Shown: positions 1 through 5,361, numbered from the stretch's first letter. The stretch is 6,826 bases of DNA from DASSCW01 sp036555005 (GCA_036555005.1 DATBME010000070.1:1-6826), one strand, 5' to 3'. The notes: generated by a model not told the origin, from the sequence alone. Numbers and translations are program-made.

Positions 1-105
1 CCGATCGCCGTGCGGCAGGGGCGCGTGCTGGCCACCGCCTTCCACCCGGAGCTGACCGGCGACCGGCGCCTGCATCGGCTCCTGCTGGAGCTCATCGGCG
101 AGTGA
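1..105 (+). CDS. pdxT: PdxT, glutaminase subunit of PLP synthase (3' end only)
   Basis: Only the last 34 codons and the TGA at 103-105 lie in the window. The peptide contains ATAFHPELTGDRRLH, the C-terminal signature of the class-I glutamine amidotransferase PdxT: the His and Glu of FHPEL complete the Cys-His-Glu triad, whose Cys is outside the window. PdxT hydrolyses glutamine and passes ammonia to PdxS, which builds pyridoxal 5'-phosphate from a pentose phosphate and glyceraldehyde 3-phosphate in the cytoplasm. The upstream gene is expected to be pdxS, but this cannot be seen. The stop overlaps the GTG start of the following GNAT gene in a GTGA, which points to translational coupling. Other class-I amidotransferases share FHPE, but the TGDRRLH tail and C-terminal position favour PdxT. 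Confidence 0.9.
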   Translation, partial: PIAVRQGRVLATAFHPELTGDRRLHRLLLELIGE

Positions 106-1163
106 CGGCCACCGAGGGCGCGGTGCGGACGGCCCGCATCACCGACCGGCAGGCCCTGGTGGAGCTCTCGCGGCGCGTCCACACCTCGGCGGACAGCTAC
201 CGTCGCTCGCTCGGCGTGCCGGCGCCATCGGCCACGTTGCCCCGCATCAGCCTGGCGGCCCTCATCCCGTCATGGCTGCCGCTGCGCCCGGCGTCGCTGC
301 ACCTGGTCGCCGAGGCCGACGGCGAGCTCGTCGGCTCCTGCCGTGCCATCGAGGAGCCGCGGCGCGAGGACTGGGCGATCATCGAGCTGGACGCGGCCGA
401 GGGCCCGCTGGCCACCGAGATCCGCTACGCGCTGCTCCAGGCGCTGATCGAGGAGGCACCCCAGCGCGACGTCGCCCGCTTCCATGCCGCCTGCTCCGAT
501 GTGCCGGAGAACCTGGAGCTGTTCGGGCAGCTGGGCTTCATGGCCTATGCCCAGGAGGAGATCCTCTACCGGCCACCCGAGTCGGAGAGCAGCGCGCGAT
601 CCTGGCTGCGCGGCATGTTCGGCCGCGAGGCCACCAAGGGCAACGGCCACGGTGAGCAGCACGTGTCGGAGGTCACCCTGCAGCCGGCCGGCGCGCCGGA
701 TGCATGGCACCTCTTCGACCTGTGGTCGCACGCCACCCCGCCGGCCATCGCTCGCGTCGAGGACTACCAGGCCTCCGACTGGGAGTCGGTGGGCCACGAG
801 GGGGTCGTGCCGCGCAGCAGCCTGAACCCGCTGCTCCACTTCTCCGGCGTCAACGCCTGGCTGCTGCCCTGGGAGCAGCGCGCCGGCGGCTTCAGCCAGC
901 ACGGCAGCTGCCGCGAGGGGCCGCATTACCTCCGCTTCCTGGTCCGCGAGTCAACCGATGGGGCATCGTTCCTGCGAGCCGTGCTGGAGGCGATGGGCAA
1001 CGAGGCGCTGGCGGCGGGCATCCTGTCGCCGGTGCGAACATATGAGTCGGCCGGACTGCGCACGGCGGCCGCCACCGGCTTCGAGCCGGTGGGCCGCGTC
1101 ACCCTGCTGGTGCGCGACGTGCGTGCGCCGGTCCGGCAGCCGGCCATGGTGCCGGCCATCTAG
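102..1163 (+). CDS. Tandem GNAT-like N-acetyltransferase, probably degenerate
   Basis: This 353-residue protein looks like two GNAT folds in a row. Residues about 8-158 hold the clearer one: a beta strand pair around SLHLVAEADGELVGSCR (65-81), a strand IIELDAAE (93-100), a helix ALLQALIEEA, then NLELFGQLGFMAYAQEEILY (137-156), the typical GNAT end in which the altered residue side chain of a neighbour gives 'LGF'. A linker of about 35 residues (SSARSW...GEQHV) leads to a second half (about 190-343) ending in ESAGLRTAAATGFEPVGRVTLLVRD, again of GNAT C-terminal form. The acetyl-CoA pyrophosphate loop (Q/R-x-x-G-x-G/A) is not recognisable in either half; the first has EGPLATEIRYA where it should lie. 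Substrate unknown. The GTG start at 102 overlaps the pdxT stop by 4 nt, with GGAG at 87-90 as a weak ribosome site. It sits between PLP synthesis and the R3H ATPase in one operon. Family assignment is fair; enzymatic activity is uncertain. Confidence 0.75.
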   Translation: MTATEGAVRTARITDRQALVELSRRVHTSADSYRRSLGVPAPSATLPRISLAALIPSWLPLRPASLHLVAEADGELVGSCRAIEEPRREDWAIIELDAAEGPLATEIRYALLQALIEEAPQRDVARFHAACSDVPENLELFGQLGFMAYAQEEILYRPPESESSARSWLRGMFGREATKGNGHGEQHVSEVTLQPAGAPDAWHLFDLWSHATPPAIARVEDYQASDWESVGHEGVVPRSSLNPLLHFSGVNAWLLPWEQRAGGFSQHGSCREGPHYLRFLVRESTDGASFLRAVLEAMGNEALAAGILSPVRTYESAGLRTAAATGFEPVGRVTLLVRDVRAPVRQPAMVPAI

Positions 1164-1180
1164 CGCGACCCCATGACGCA

Positions 1181-1185
1181 GGAGG
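1181..1185 (+). promoter_or_regulatory. Ribosome binding site of the R3H ATPase gene
   Basis: GGAGG lies 13 nt before the GTG at 1199, a long spacing for a Shine-Dalgarno site. It supports the GTG start, because no other in-frame start lies between the upstream stop (1163) and 1199 and the family-conserved sequence begins only about ten residues in. Confidence 0.55.
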
Positions 1186-1198
1186 CAGAGCGACCCAC

Positions 1199-2989
1199 GT
1201 GACCCGGCTGGAGACGACCGACGACCTCGACGCGCTGCTGCAGGCGCTGCCGCTCGAGATCGTCGAGCGCGTGCGCGCCTTCGCGAACCGCGCGGACCTG
1301 CTCGAGATCGTGATGGACCTGGGACGCCGTCCCGAGGCGCGCTTCACGCACGGCGAGGAGCTGCTGCTGGAGCGCGAGGTGGCCGAGACCGACATCGCCT
1401 ACGTGATCGACCACATCGGTGCCTTCGGCGACGACAACCGCGCCGGCATCGAGCGGACCCTGCACCGCATCAGCGCCATCCGCAACCGCGCCGGCAAGGT
1501 GGTGGGCCTGACCTGCCGTATCGGCCGGGCGGTGTTCGGCACCATCGACATCATCCGCGACATCGTGGAGGGCGGGCAGAGCGTGCTGCTGCTGGGTCGC
1601 CCCGGGGTCGGCAAGACGACCATGCTGCGCGAGGTGGCCCGGGTGCTGGCCGATGACCTGGGCAAGCGCGTGATCGTGGTCGATACCAGCAACGAGATCG
1701 CCGGCGACGGCGACATCCCGCATCCCGGCATCGGCGACGCGCGGCGGATGCAGGTTCGCACCCCCACCGACCAGCACGGCGTGATGATCGAGGCGGTGGA
1801 GAACCATATGCCCGAGGTGATCGTCATCGACGAGATCGGGACCGAGCTGGAGGCGGCAGCCGCCCGCACCATCGCCGAGCGTGGCGTGCAGCTGGTCGGC
1901 ACCGCCCACGGCAACACGCTGGACAACCTGATGCTGAACCCGACCCTGTCCGACCTGGTCGGCGGCATCCAGCCGGTCACCCTGGGCGATGAGGAGGCCC
2001 GTCGTCGCGGCACGCAGAAGACGGTGCTGGAGCGCAAGGCGCCGCCCACCTTCGACGTGGTGGTCGAGATCGTGGAGCGCGACAGCGTGATCGTGCACCG
2101 CAACGTGGCCGAGACGATGGACGCCATCCTGCGCGGCCACATGGTCCCGCCCGAGTCGCGCTGGCGCGAGAACGGCGAGCTGAAGGCCGCCACCAAGTAC
2201 GACTACCGCATCAGCGAGACGGCCGCCGGCAACCCGGCCTTCGCCCCGCTGGAGCCGACCGGCAGCTTCGGCGCCTTCGGCCGCAGCCGCGGCACGGGGA
2301 TGGGAGGCGCCACCGGGCTGCGTCCGCTGCCCGGCCGATCCGGGCGCTCCAGCCGCGCGCTCCCCGGCGAGCGGCTGAGCGGCGACCGCTTCGAGCCGTC
2401 GGAGGCCTCCGATCCGCGCCGCTCGCTGGAGCAGGCGCTGCGCGACAAGGCGGCCGACGAGCAGGCGCTGGTCGAGCAGCCGGTCGGCGCCAGCCGCCCG
2501 CGGTCGGCCAGCCGCAACCATCGGCCCCTCAACCTGTTCGCCTTCGGGGTCAGCCGCAAGCGGATGGAGCAGGCGGTGCGCGAGCTGGGCGTCCCCGTCA
2601 CCACGGCGCGCGAGCTGGACGACGCGGACGCGGTCGTGACCCTGCGCAACTACTACCGCCGCAAGCCATCGGCGCTGCGCGACGCAGAGTCGAACGGGAT
2701 CCCGATCTACGTCCTCAAGACGAACACCATCCTGCAGATGGAGAACCTGCTGGCCAGCCTGTTCGACCTGGAGGCCGATCCGTCCGAGGCCGCCCTGCGG
2801 GAGACGGCGGAGGCGATCGGGCTGGTGCAGGCATCGGGCCGTCCGATGGAGCTGGACCCGCAGAACGCCTACGTCCGGCGCCTGCAGCACCAGATGGCCG
2901 AGCGCAACAACATCATGTCGCGCTCCCGCGGCACCGAGCCGAACCGGCGGGTCGAGCTGCTGCCCGACGAGGGCCGCGCGTGGCGCTGA
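1199..2989 (+). CDS. SpoIIIAA/Ycf45-like ATPase with C-terminal R3H domain
   Basis: A 596-residue cytoplasmic protein. Residues about 1-110 form an N-terminal region ending in FGDDNRAGIERTLHRISAIR. The ATPase core follows: Walker A GRPGVGKT at 133-140, the segment VVDTSNEIAGDGDIPHP, and Walker B VIVIDE ending in Asp211-Glu212, then ERGVQLVGTAHGNTL and a GGIQPVTLGDEEARRR block. This core is that of SpoIIIAA-like and chloroplast Ycf45 ATPases, in which ring-shaped P-loop NTPases are expected. Residues about 340-440 are a Gly/Arg/Ser/Pro-rich, probably disordered linker. A conserved block (LNLFAFGVSRKRMEQAV from 444, on to about 525) precedes the R3H domain at 552-589, where Arg560 and His564 give the RxxxH signature and SRGTEPNRRVEL closes it. 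R3H domains bind single-stranded nucleic acid; the cellular role of this family is not settled. The gene overlaps tmk by 10 nt and shares its operon. Codon use is strongly GC3 (2 of the first 50 codons end in A/T). The family call is secure, the function is not. Confidence 0.9.
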   Translation: MTRLETTDDLDALLQALPLEIVERVRAFANRADLLEIVMDLGRRPEARFTHGEELLLEREVAETDIAYVIDHIGAFGDDNRAGIERTLHRISAIRNRAGKVVGLTCRIGRAVFGTIDIIRDIVEGGQSVLLLGRPGVGKTTMLREVARVLADDLGKRVIVVDTSNEIAGDGDIPHPGIGDARRMQVRTPTDQHGVMIEAVENHMPEVIVIDEIGTELEAAAARTIAERGVQLVGTAHGNTLDNLMLNPTLSDLVGGIQPVTLGDEEARRRGTQKTVLERKAPPTFDVVVEIVERDSVIVHRNVAETMDAILRGHMVPPESRWRENGELKAATKYDYRISETAAGNPAFAPLEPTGSFGAFGRSRGTGMGGATGLRPLPGRSGRSSRALPGERLSGDRFEPSEASDPRRSLEQALRDKAADEQALVEQPVGASRPRSASRNHRPLNLFAFGVSRKRMEQAVRELGVPVTTARELDDADAVVTLRNYYRRKPSALRDAESNGIPIYVLKTNTILQMENLLASLFDLEADPSEAALRETAEAIGLVQASGRPMELDPQNAYVRRLQHQMAERNNIMSRSRGTEPNRRVELLPDEGRAWR

Positions 2990-3633
2990 CCCGCCGCGGC
3001 CGGTTCATCACGCTCGAGGGATCCGAAGGCAGCGGCAAGACCACCGCGGCGCGCCATCTCGGGGAGTGGCTCCGCTCCCGGGGGGAGCGGGTGGTGGTCA
3101 CCCGCGAGCCTGGCGGCACGCCGCTGGGTGACGAGGTGCGCCGCCTGGTCCTGCACCTGCGCGACGTGTCCGACGACCTCGACCCGCGCGCCGACGCGCT
3201 GCTGTACGGCGCCGCGCGGGCGCAGCACACCGCGCGCGTGATCCGGCCGGCGCTCGAGCGGGGCGAGCACGTCGTCTCCGCCCGCTACCTGGACTCGTCG
3301 CTGGCCTACCAGGGAGTGGCCTATGGCATCGACCTGGACGAGATGCGCCGCCTGCAGGCCTTCGCGACGTTCGGCCTGCTCCCCGACCTGACGGTCCTGA
3401 TCGACGTCCCGGTCGAGGTCGGCCTCGGCCGCAAGCGCGCCGGCCAGTGGAACCGCTTCGAGGACGCTGAGGACGTGGCCTTCTTCGAGAAGGTGCGCGG
3501 CGCCTACCTTGACCTGGCCGCCTCCGAGCCGGATCGGTTCCGCGTGGTCGACGGCTCGGGCACGGTAGAGGAGACGGACGCGCTCATCCGCGACGCGGTC
3601 GAGCCGTTACTCGCGCCATCCGGGCGAGGCTGA
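2980..3633 (+). CDS. tmk: Thymidylate kinase (dTMP kinase)
   Basis: Phosphorylates dTMP to dTDP with ATP, an essential step for dTTP supply, in the cytoplasm. The 217-residue length is normal for the family. Walker A GSEGSGKT is at 14-21, the TREPGGTPLGDEVR substrate loop at 41-54, and DSSLAYQG at 105-112 binds the nucleotide. The LID region RKRAGQWNRFE and the C-terminal YLDLAASEPDRFRVVDGSG are also typical. The usual DR(Y/F/H) motif before DSS reads ARY here (Ala101-Arg102-Tyr103; codon GCC at 3280-3282), so the conserved Asp is missing while the Arg is kept. The GTG start at 2980 has GAGGG at 2969-2973, 6 nt ahead, inside the end of the R3H ATPase gene, so translation is probably coupled. 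The next gene after a 332-nt gap is darA, a tmk-darA order also known from Firmicutes. Identity is near certain. Confidence 0.96.
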   Translation: MALTRRGRFITLEGSEGSGKTTAARHLGEWLRSRGERVVVTREPGGTPLGDEVRRLVLHLRDVSDDLDPRADALLYGAARAQHTARVIRPALERGEHVVSARYLDSSLAYQGVAYGIDLDEMRRLQAFATFGLLPDLTVLIDVPVEVGLGRKRAGQWNRFEDAEDVAFFEKVRGAYLDLAASEPDRFRVVDGSGTVEETDALIRDAVEPLLAPSGRG

Positions 3634-3666
3634 ACCGCCGCCACCACCCGCTTCCACGAGTCCGCT

Positions 3667-3678
3667 TCTTCTCAGGTG
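3667..3678 (-). repeat. CACCTGAGAA repeat, inverted copy
   Basis: On the minus strand this reads CACCTGAGAAGA, identical over 12 nt to positions 3857-3868 on the plus strand. It starts 33 nt after the tmk stop codon and forms the left arm of the hairpin at 3668-3700. The matching degenerate arm (CACCCTTAGAAG at 3689-3700) looks like a fourth, diverged copy of the same unit with one added base. Confidence 0.7.
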
Positions 3679-3700
3679 CGAATGACCGCACCCTTAGAAG
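3668..3700 (+). terminator. Hairpin after tmk, possible terminator without a U tract
   Basis: GGTGCG (3675-3680) pairs with CGCACC (3687-3692) around the 6-nt loop AATGAC. After a small 2/3 internal loop, CTTCT (3668-3672) pairs with AGAAG (3696-3700), giving 11 base pairs in all. The position 34 nt after the tmk stop suits a transcript end, but the following bases are GC-rich with no run of T, so intrinsic termination is doubtful. It may instead be an mRNA 3'-end stabiliser or simply the folded pair of the repeat units. Confidence 0.35.
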
Positions 3701-3748
3701 GCCCGTGCGCCCCTCCATGGCCCGTTGGTCGCGGCGCGTGAGCGTGAA

Positions 3749-3769
3749 TCGCCGCATGTCGAGCGGCGA
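3749..3769 (+). other. Short hairpin in the tmk-darA gap
   Basis: TCGCCGC (3749-3755) and GCGGCGA (3763-3769) are perfect 7-bp inverted repeats around the 7-nt loop ATGTCGA. Downstream bases (CGACGCAGCATTTCCCC) hold only three T in a row, so this is at best a weak terminator. In a GC-rich genome a short stem like this can arise by chance. Confidence 0.35.
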
Positions 3770-3804
3770 CGACGCAGCATTTCCCCTCTATCGCGCCTGA
3801 CAGT

Positions 3805-3820
3805 CACACCTGAGAACACC
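3805..3820 (+). repeat. CACACCTGAGAA repeat, direct copy A
   Basis: CACACCTGAGAACACC matches the copy at 3855-3870 at 15 of 16 positions and contains the 10-nt core shared with the inverted copy near tmk. The two direct copies start exactly 50 nt apart. Their location upstream of darA would suit operator sites or a small dispersed repeat family. Confidence 0.7.
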
Positions 3821-3854
3821 GTCGGACCCTGGACTCGATAACGTGCCCCACACC

Positions 3855-3870
3855 CACACCTGAGAAGACC
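3855..3870 (+). repeat. CACACCTGAGAA repeat, direct copy B
   Basis: CACACCTGAGAAGACC is the second direct copy, 15 of 16 identical to 3805-3820. It lies about 60 nt upstream of the possible darA -10 element and about 95 nt upstream of the darA start codon. The extended form CACCTGAGAAGA is shared with the inverted copy at 3667-3678. Confidence 0.7.
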
Positions 3871-3930
3871 CGCGACAACCCGCGGACCTGGCCCAGCCCT
3901 GTGGCGTCCGCCGCGGTTTCCGGCCTGCGG

Positions 3931-3936
3931 CATAAT
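3931..3936 (+). promoter_or_regulatory. Possible -10 element for darA
   Basis: CATAAT differs from TATAAT at one position and stands out in very GC-rich DNA. It would place a start of transcription near 3943, leaving a leader of roughly 23 nt before the darA ATG. No good -35 box is seen at the usual distance, and no strong ribosome site precedes the ATG. Confidence 0.35.
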
Positions 3937-3965
3937 CGGGCCCTGCCTCGCATCGAGCGTCGCGC

Positions 3966-4295
3966 ATGAAGCTCGTCACCGCGATCGTGCACAACGAGGA
4001 CGCCGCGAACCTGGTCGACGCCCTGCTCGAGGGCGAATACCGCGCCACCCGGCTGCACTCGTCCGGCGGCTTCCTGAAGCAGGGCAACGCCACCATCCTG
4101 GTGGGCGTGGAGGACGACCAGGTGGACGCGGTGCTGGGGCTGATCAGCGCCAACTGCCACTCCCGCCAGCAGTTCGTGAACCCCATGCCTCCGATCATGG
4201 AGCCGGGCGAGTTCTACATGCCCTACCCGGTCGAGGTCGAGGTCGGGGGTGCCACCGTATTCGTCCTCCCGGTCGAGCGGTTCGAGCGCCTCTGA
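3966..4295 (+). CDS. darA: Cyclic-di-AMP receptor, PII-like protein DarA/PstA
   Basis: This 109-residue protein matches the usual length of DarA (PstA, YaaQ), a trimeric PII-like cytoplasmic protein that binds the second messenger cyclic-di-AMP between its subunits. Family signatures are MKLVTAIVHNEDA at the start, RATRLHSSGGFLKQGNATIL at 26-45, VGVEDDQVD, and PYPVEVEVGGATVFVLPVERF near the end. Arg26, Thr28, Phe36, Leu37, Gly40, Asn41 and Gly47 fall at positions reported for ligand contact in the Firmicute proteins, as I recall them; residue 24 is Glu, where Firmicute proteins tend to have Asn. This supports retained cyclic-di-AMP binding. The downstream target of DarA is not known in general. 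A cyclic-di-AMP synthase should exist elsewhere in the genome. It follows tmk, a conserved pairing, but here after a long repeat-bearing gap with its own possible promoter. The start is the only sensible one for the conserved N-terminus. Confidence 0.95.
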   Translation: MKLVTAIVHNEDAANLVDALLEGEYRATRLHSSGGFLKQGNATILVGVEDDQVDAVLGLISANCHSRQQFVNPMPPIMEPGEFYMPYPVEVEVGGATVFVLPVERFERL

Positions 4296-4303
4296 GCGTC
4301 CCG

Positions 4304-4753
4304 ATGGCTTGCGAAGTGGAGATCCGGGCGGCAGAAGCCCGGCTTGGCCTCCGTCTTCCGCCCTCCTATCGCGAGCACATGCTTGGCTCAGCCGCGTTGC
4401 CCGGCGCCCATGGGCTGGCATTGCTCCCCGTCTCCAGGATCGATCGGTTCGGCCGGCTCGAGCCGGAGTGGCTCGCGGGCTGGATGCAGGGCTGGGATGC
4501 GGCCGCGACGATGCCAGCGCCGGAAGGGCGACTGAGGGACGATCCTGCCGATCCCGCCACGATGGCCACCGACCAGCTCGCCGGCACGGTGGTGGTTTCG
4601 ACCGTGTCGGACGAGCGGATCTTGCTTATGAACCCAGCCGCCATCGACGAGTCCGGCGAATGGGAGTCGTGGGACTTCGCCAACTGGTACCCGGGCGCTT
4701 ACCGATATCCGTCGTTTGCGGATCTGGCCAAAGCGATCGCGAGGGGCGATTGA
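4304..4753 (+). CDS. SMI1/KNR4-family protein
   Basis: A 149-residue protein with the hallmarks of the SMI1/KNR4 fold: EIRAAEARLGLRLPPSYREH at 6-25 (an acidic helix, then LPPSYRE), a mid-region LALLPVSRIDRF, and the C-terminal GEWESWDFANWYPGAYRYPS followed by a Leu-containing helix. The 'NGW'-type motif usually seen after the first helix is not obvious; GSAALPGAHGLALL stands there. Family members often act as immunity proteins against nuclease or other polymorphic toxins, but stand-alone copies in many bacteria have no known role, and no toxin gene is visible here. It begins 8 nt after the darA stop, has little ribosome-site sequence, and ends 2 nt before the DinB gene. Codon use differs from its neighbours: by hand count 31 of 149 codons end in A/T against 2 of 50 at the start of the R3H ATPase gene. 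This may mean later acquisition. Confidence 0.85.
   Translation: MACEVEIRAAEARLGLRLPPSYREHMLGSAALPGAHGLALLPVSRIDRFGRLEPEWLAGWMQGWDAAATMPAPEGRLRDDPADPATMATDQLAGTVVVSTVSDERILLMNPAAIDESGEWESWDFANWYPGAYRYPSFADLAKAIARGD
4741..4746 (+). promoter_or_regulatory. Ribosome binding site of the DinB gene
   Basis: GAGGGG sits 9 nt before ATG 4756, inside the last codons of the SMI1/KNR4 gene. This site decides the start of the DinB gene: the same frame is open upstream to 4249, but that part overlaps two real genes and has no family similarity. Confidence 0.6.
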
Positions 4754-4755
4754 GC

Positions 4756-5334
4756 ATGGAATACGCGTGGGCTCTCGAGCTGGAACGACGGGCTCCGGAT
4801 GTGGTGGCTGTCTGGCGCGTGGCCGACCAGCCGGGCACCGCCTTCCACCGCGAGATCCGGCGCCGATCCGGCCCGGGCACGGCAGCCGGCATCCTGGCCC
4901 AGCAGGAGGCCATCGCCGATGCGCTGACGGATGCCCTGGCGGCCACCAGCGACGAGCAGCTGCGCGAGCCGGGCGGCGAGGAGGACTGGAACGTGGCCCA
5001 GGCCTTCGCGCACACCACCGCCGCGCGCCGCTGGCTGGCCCACGCCGGCGCCCTGGCCGCGCGCGGCGAGTGGCCGGTTGACGAGCAGCCCGTGGTACGA
5101 CCCGGCATTCCCGGCCCGGCCGATGCCAGCCGCGAGCTGCTGCGGACCTACCTGGACAAGTCGCGGCGCTCGATGGCCACCTCGGCCGCGGCGATCGCCG
5201 GCCACGAGACGGATCCCTGCCCGCTCGACCACCCGCTGGTCGGCCACCTGCGCTGCGGCGGCTGGCTGCTGTTTGCCGGCGTCCACGACGTGATGCACCT
5301 GGAGCAGCTCCATCGGCTCATCGACAGCGGCTGA
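4756..5334 (+). CDS. DinB-family protein (putative metal-dependent enzyme)
   Basis: With the ATG at 4756 the protein has 192 residues. A DinB-type four-helix bundle runs from about residue 44: helix GILAQQEAIADALTDALAA, the WNVAQAFAHTTAARRWLAH helix with candidate metal ligand His86, and the C-terminal helix GVHDVMHLEQLHRLI with His177 and His181 in the HxxxH pattern. Three histidines in this arrangement bind a divalent metal in DinB/YfiT-type proteins. These include thiol-S-transferases (bacillithiol or mycothiol linked) and hydrolases, but many have no assigned reaction; the substrate here is unknown. A 43-residue N-terminal extension precedes the bundle. Its first 18 or so codons share the A/T-richer third positions of the SMI1/KNR4 gene, while the remainder returns to high GC3. 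In-frame GTG codons at 4801, 4804 and 4819 are possible later starts, but GAGGGG at 4741-4746 favours 4756. Probably co-transcribed with darA and the SMI1/KNR4 gene. Confidence 0.85.
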   Translation: MEYAWALELERRAPDVVAVWRVADQPGTAFHREIRRRSGPGTAAGILAQQEAIADALTDALAATSDEQLREPGGEEDWNVAQAFAHTTAARRWLAHAGALAARGEWPVDEQPVVRPGIPGPADASRELLRTYLDKSRRSMATSAAAIAGHETDPCPLDHPLVGHLRCGGWLLFAGVHDVMHLEQLHRLIDSG

Positions 5335-5359
5335 GCACGATCGGCACTGAATGCCGTGC
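5335..5359 (+). other. Bulged hairpin directly after the DinB stop codon
   Basis: GCAC (5335-5338) pairs with GTGC (5356-5359), and GGCA (5343-5346) with TGCC (5352-5355), around the loop CTGAA, with GATC left as a 4-nt bulge on the 5' side. It starts at the base after the TGA. There is no T run, so it may be a weak transcript end, or an operator-like element just ahead of the possible promoter at 5362-5367. Confidence 0.35.
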
Positions 5360-5361
5360 GC

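Larger units (their letters stand above)
3634..3965 (+). other. 332-nt non-coding region between tmk and darA with repeats and hairpins
   Basis: No convincing gene lies here on either strand; the only + strand reading frames are tiny (for example 19 codons from 3682). The region contains three exact copies of CACCTGAGAA, one of them inverted, a degenerate fourth copy, two hairpins and a possible -10 element close to darA, each listed separately. It is the longest non-coding stretch in the window, in contrast to the tightly packed or overlapping genes around it, which suggests that it separates two transcription units and holds control signals. No tRNA, rRNA or recognisable riboswitch core was seen. 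Confidence 0.7.

Noticed and set aside
270..926. 218-codon minus-strand frame opposite the GNAT-like gene
   Set aside because: Low-complexity Ala/Gly/Arg/Leu-rich translation with no domain; the opposite frame has clear GNAT features.
1160..2890. 576-codon open frame on the minus strand opposite the R3H ATPase gene
   Set aside because: It mirrors a gene with very high GC3, which leaves antisense frames open. The translation is Arg/Ala/Gly/His/Gln-rich with no recognisable domain.
3682..3741. 19-codon frame starting with ATG in the tmk-darA gap
   Set aside because: No ribosome site, its start lies in a hairpin loop, the length is within chance expectation, and it has no similarity.
3667..3870. 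CRISPR array
   Set aside because: The repeats are too short (10-16 nt), in mixed orientation and unevenly spaced (about 140 and 50 nt), with no cas genes nearby.
3855..3900. CTGAGA followed by ACCC, resembling part of a TPP riboswitch
   Set aside because: The required CCTGAT...GGxTAATxCC part of the THI box and the paired arms are missing, and no thiamine gene follows. CTGAGA here belongs to the repeat unit.
3634..3965. A cyclic-di-AMP (ydaO-type) riboswitch ahead of darA
   Set aside because: I looked because of the gene's ligand but could not find the conserved core sequences of that class; only a covariance-model search could settle it.
3804..4421. 205-codon minus-strand frame opposite darA
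   Set aside because: It covers the strongly supported darA gene and non-coding DNA, and its translation resembles no family.
4249..4755. Upstream extension of the DinB frame
   Set aside because: It would overlap darA and the whole SMI1/KNR4 gene, with Arg/Ser-rich sequence typical of a shifted frame. The ATG at 4756 has a good ribosome site.
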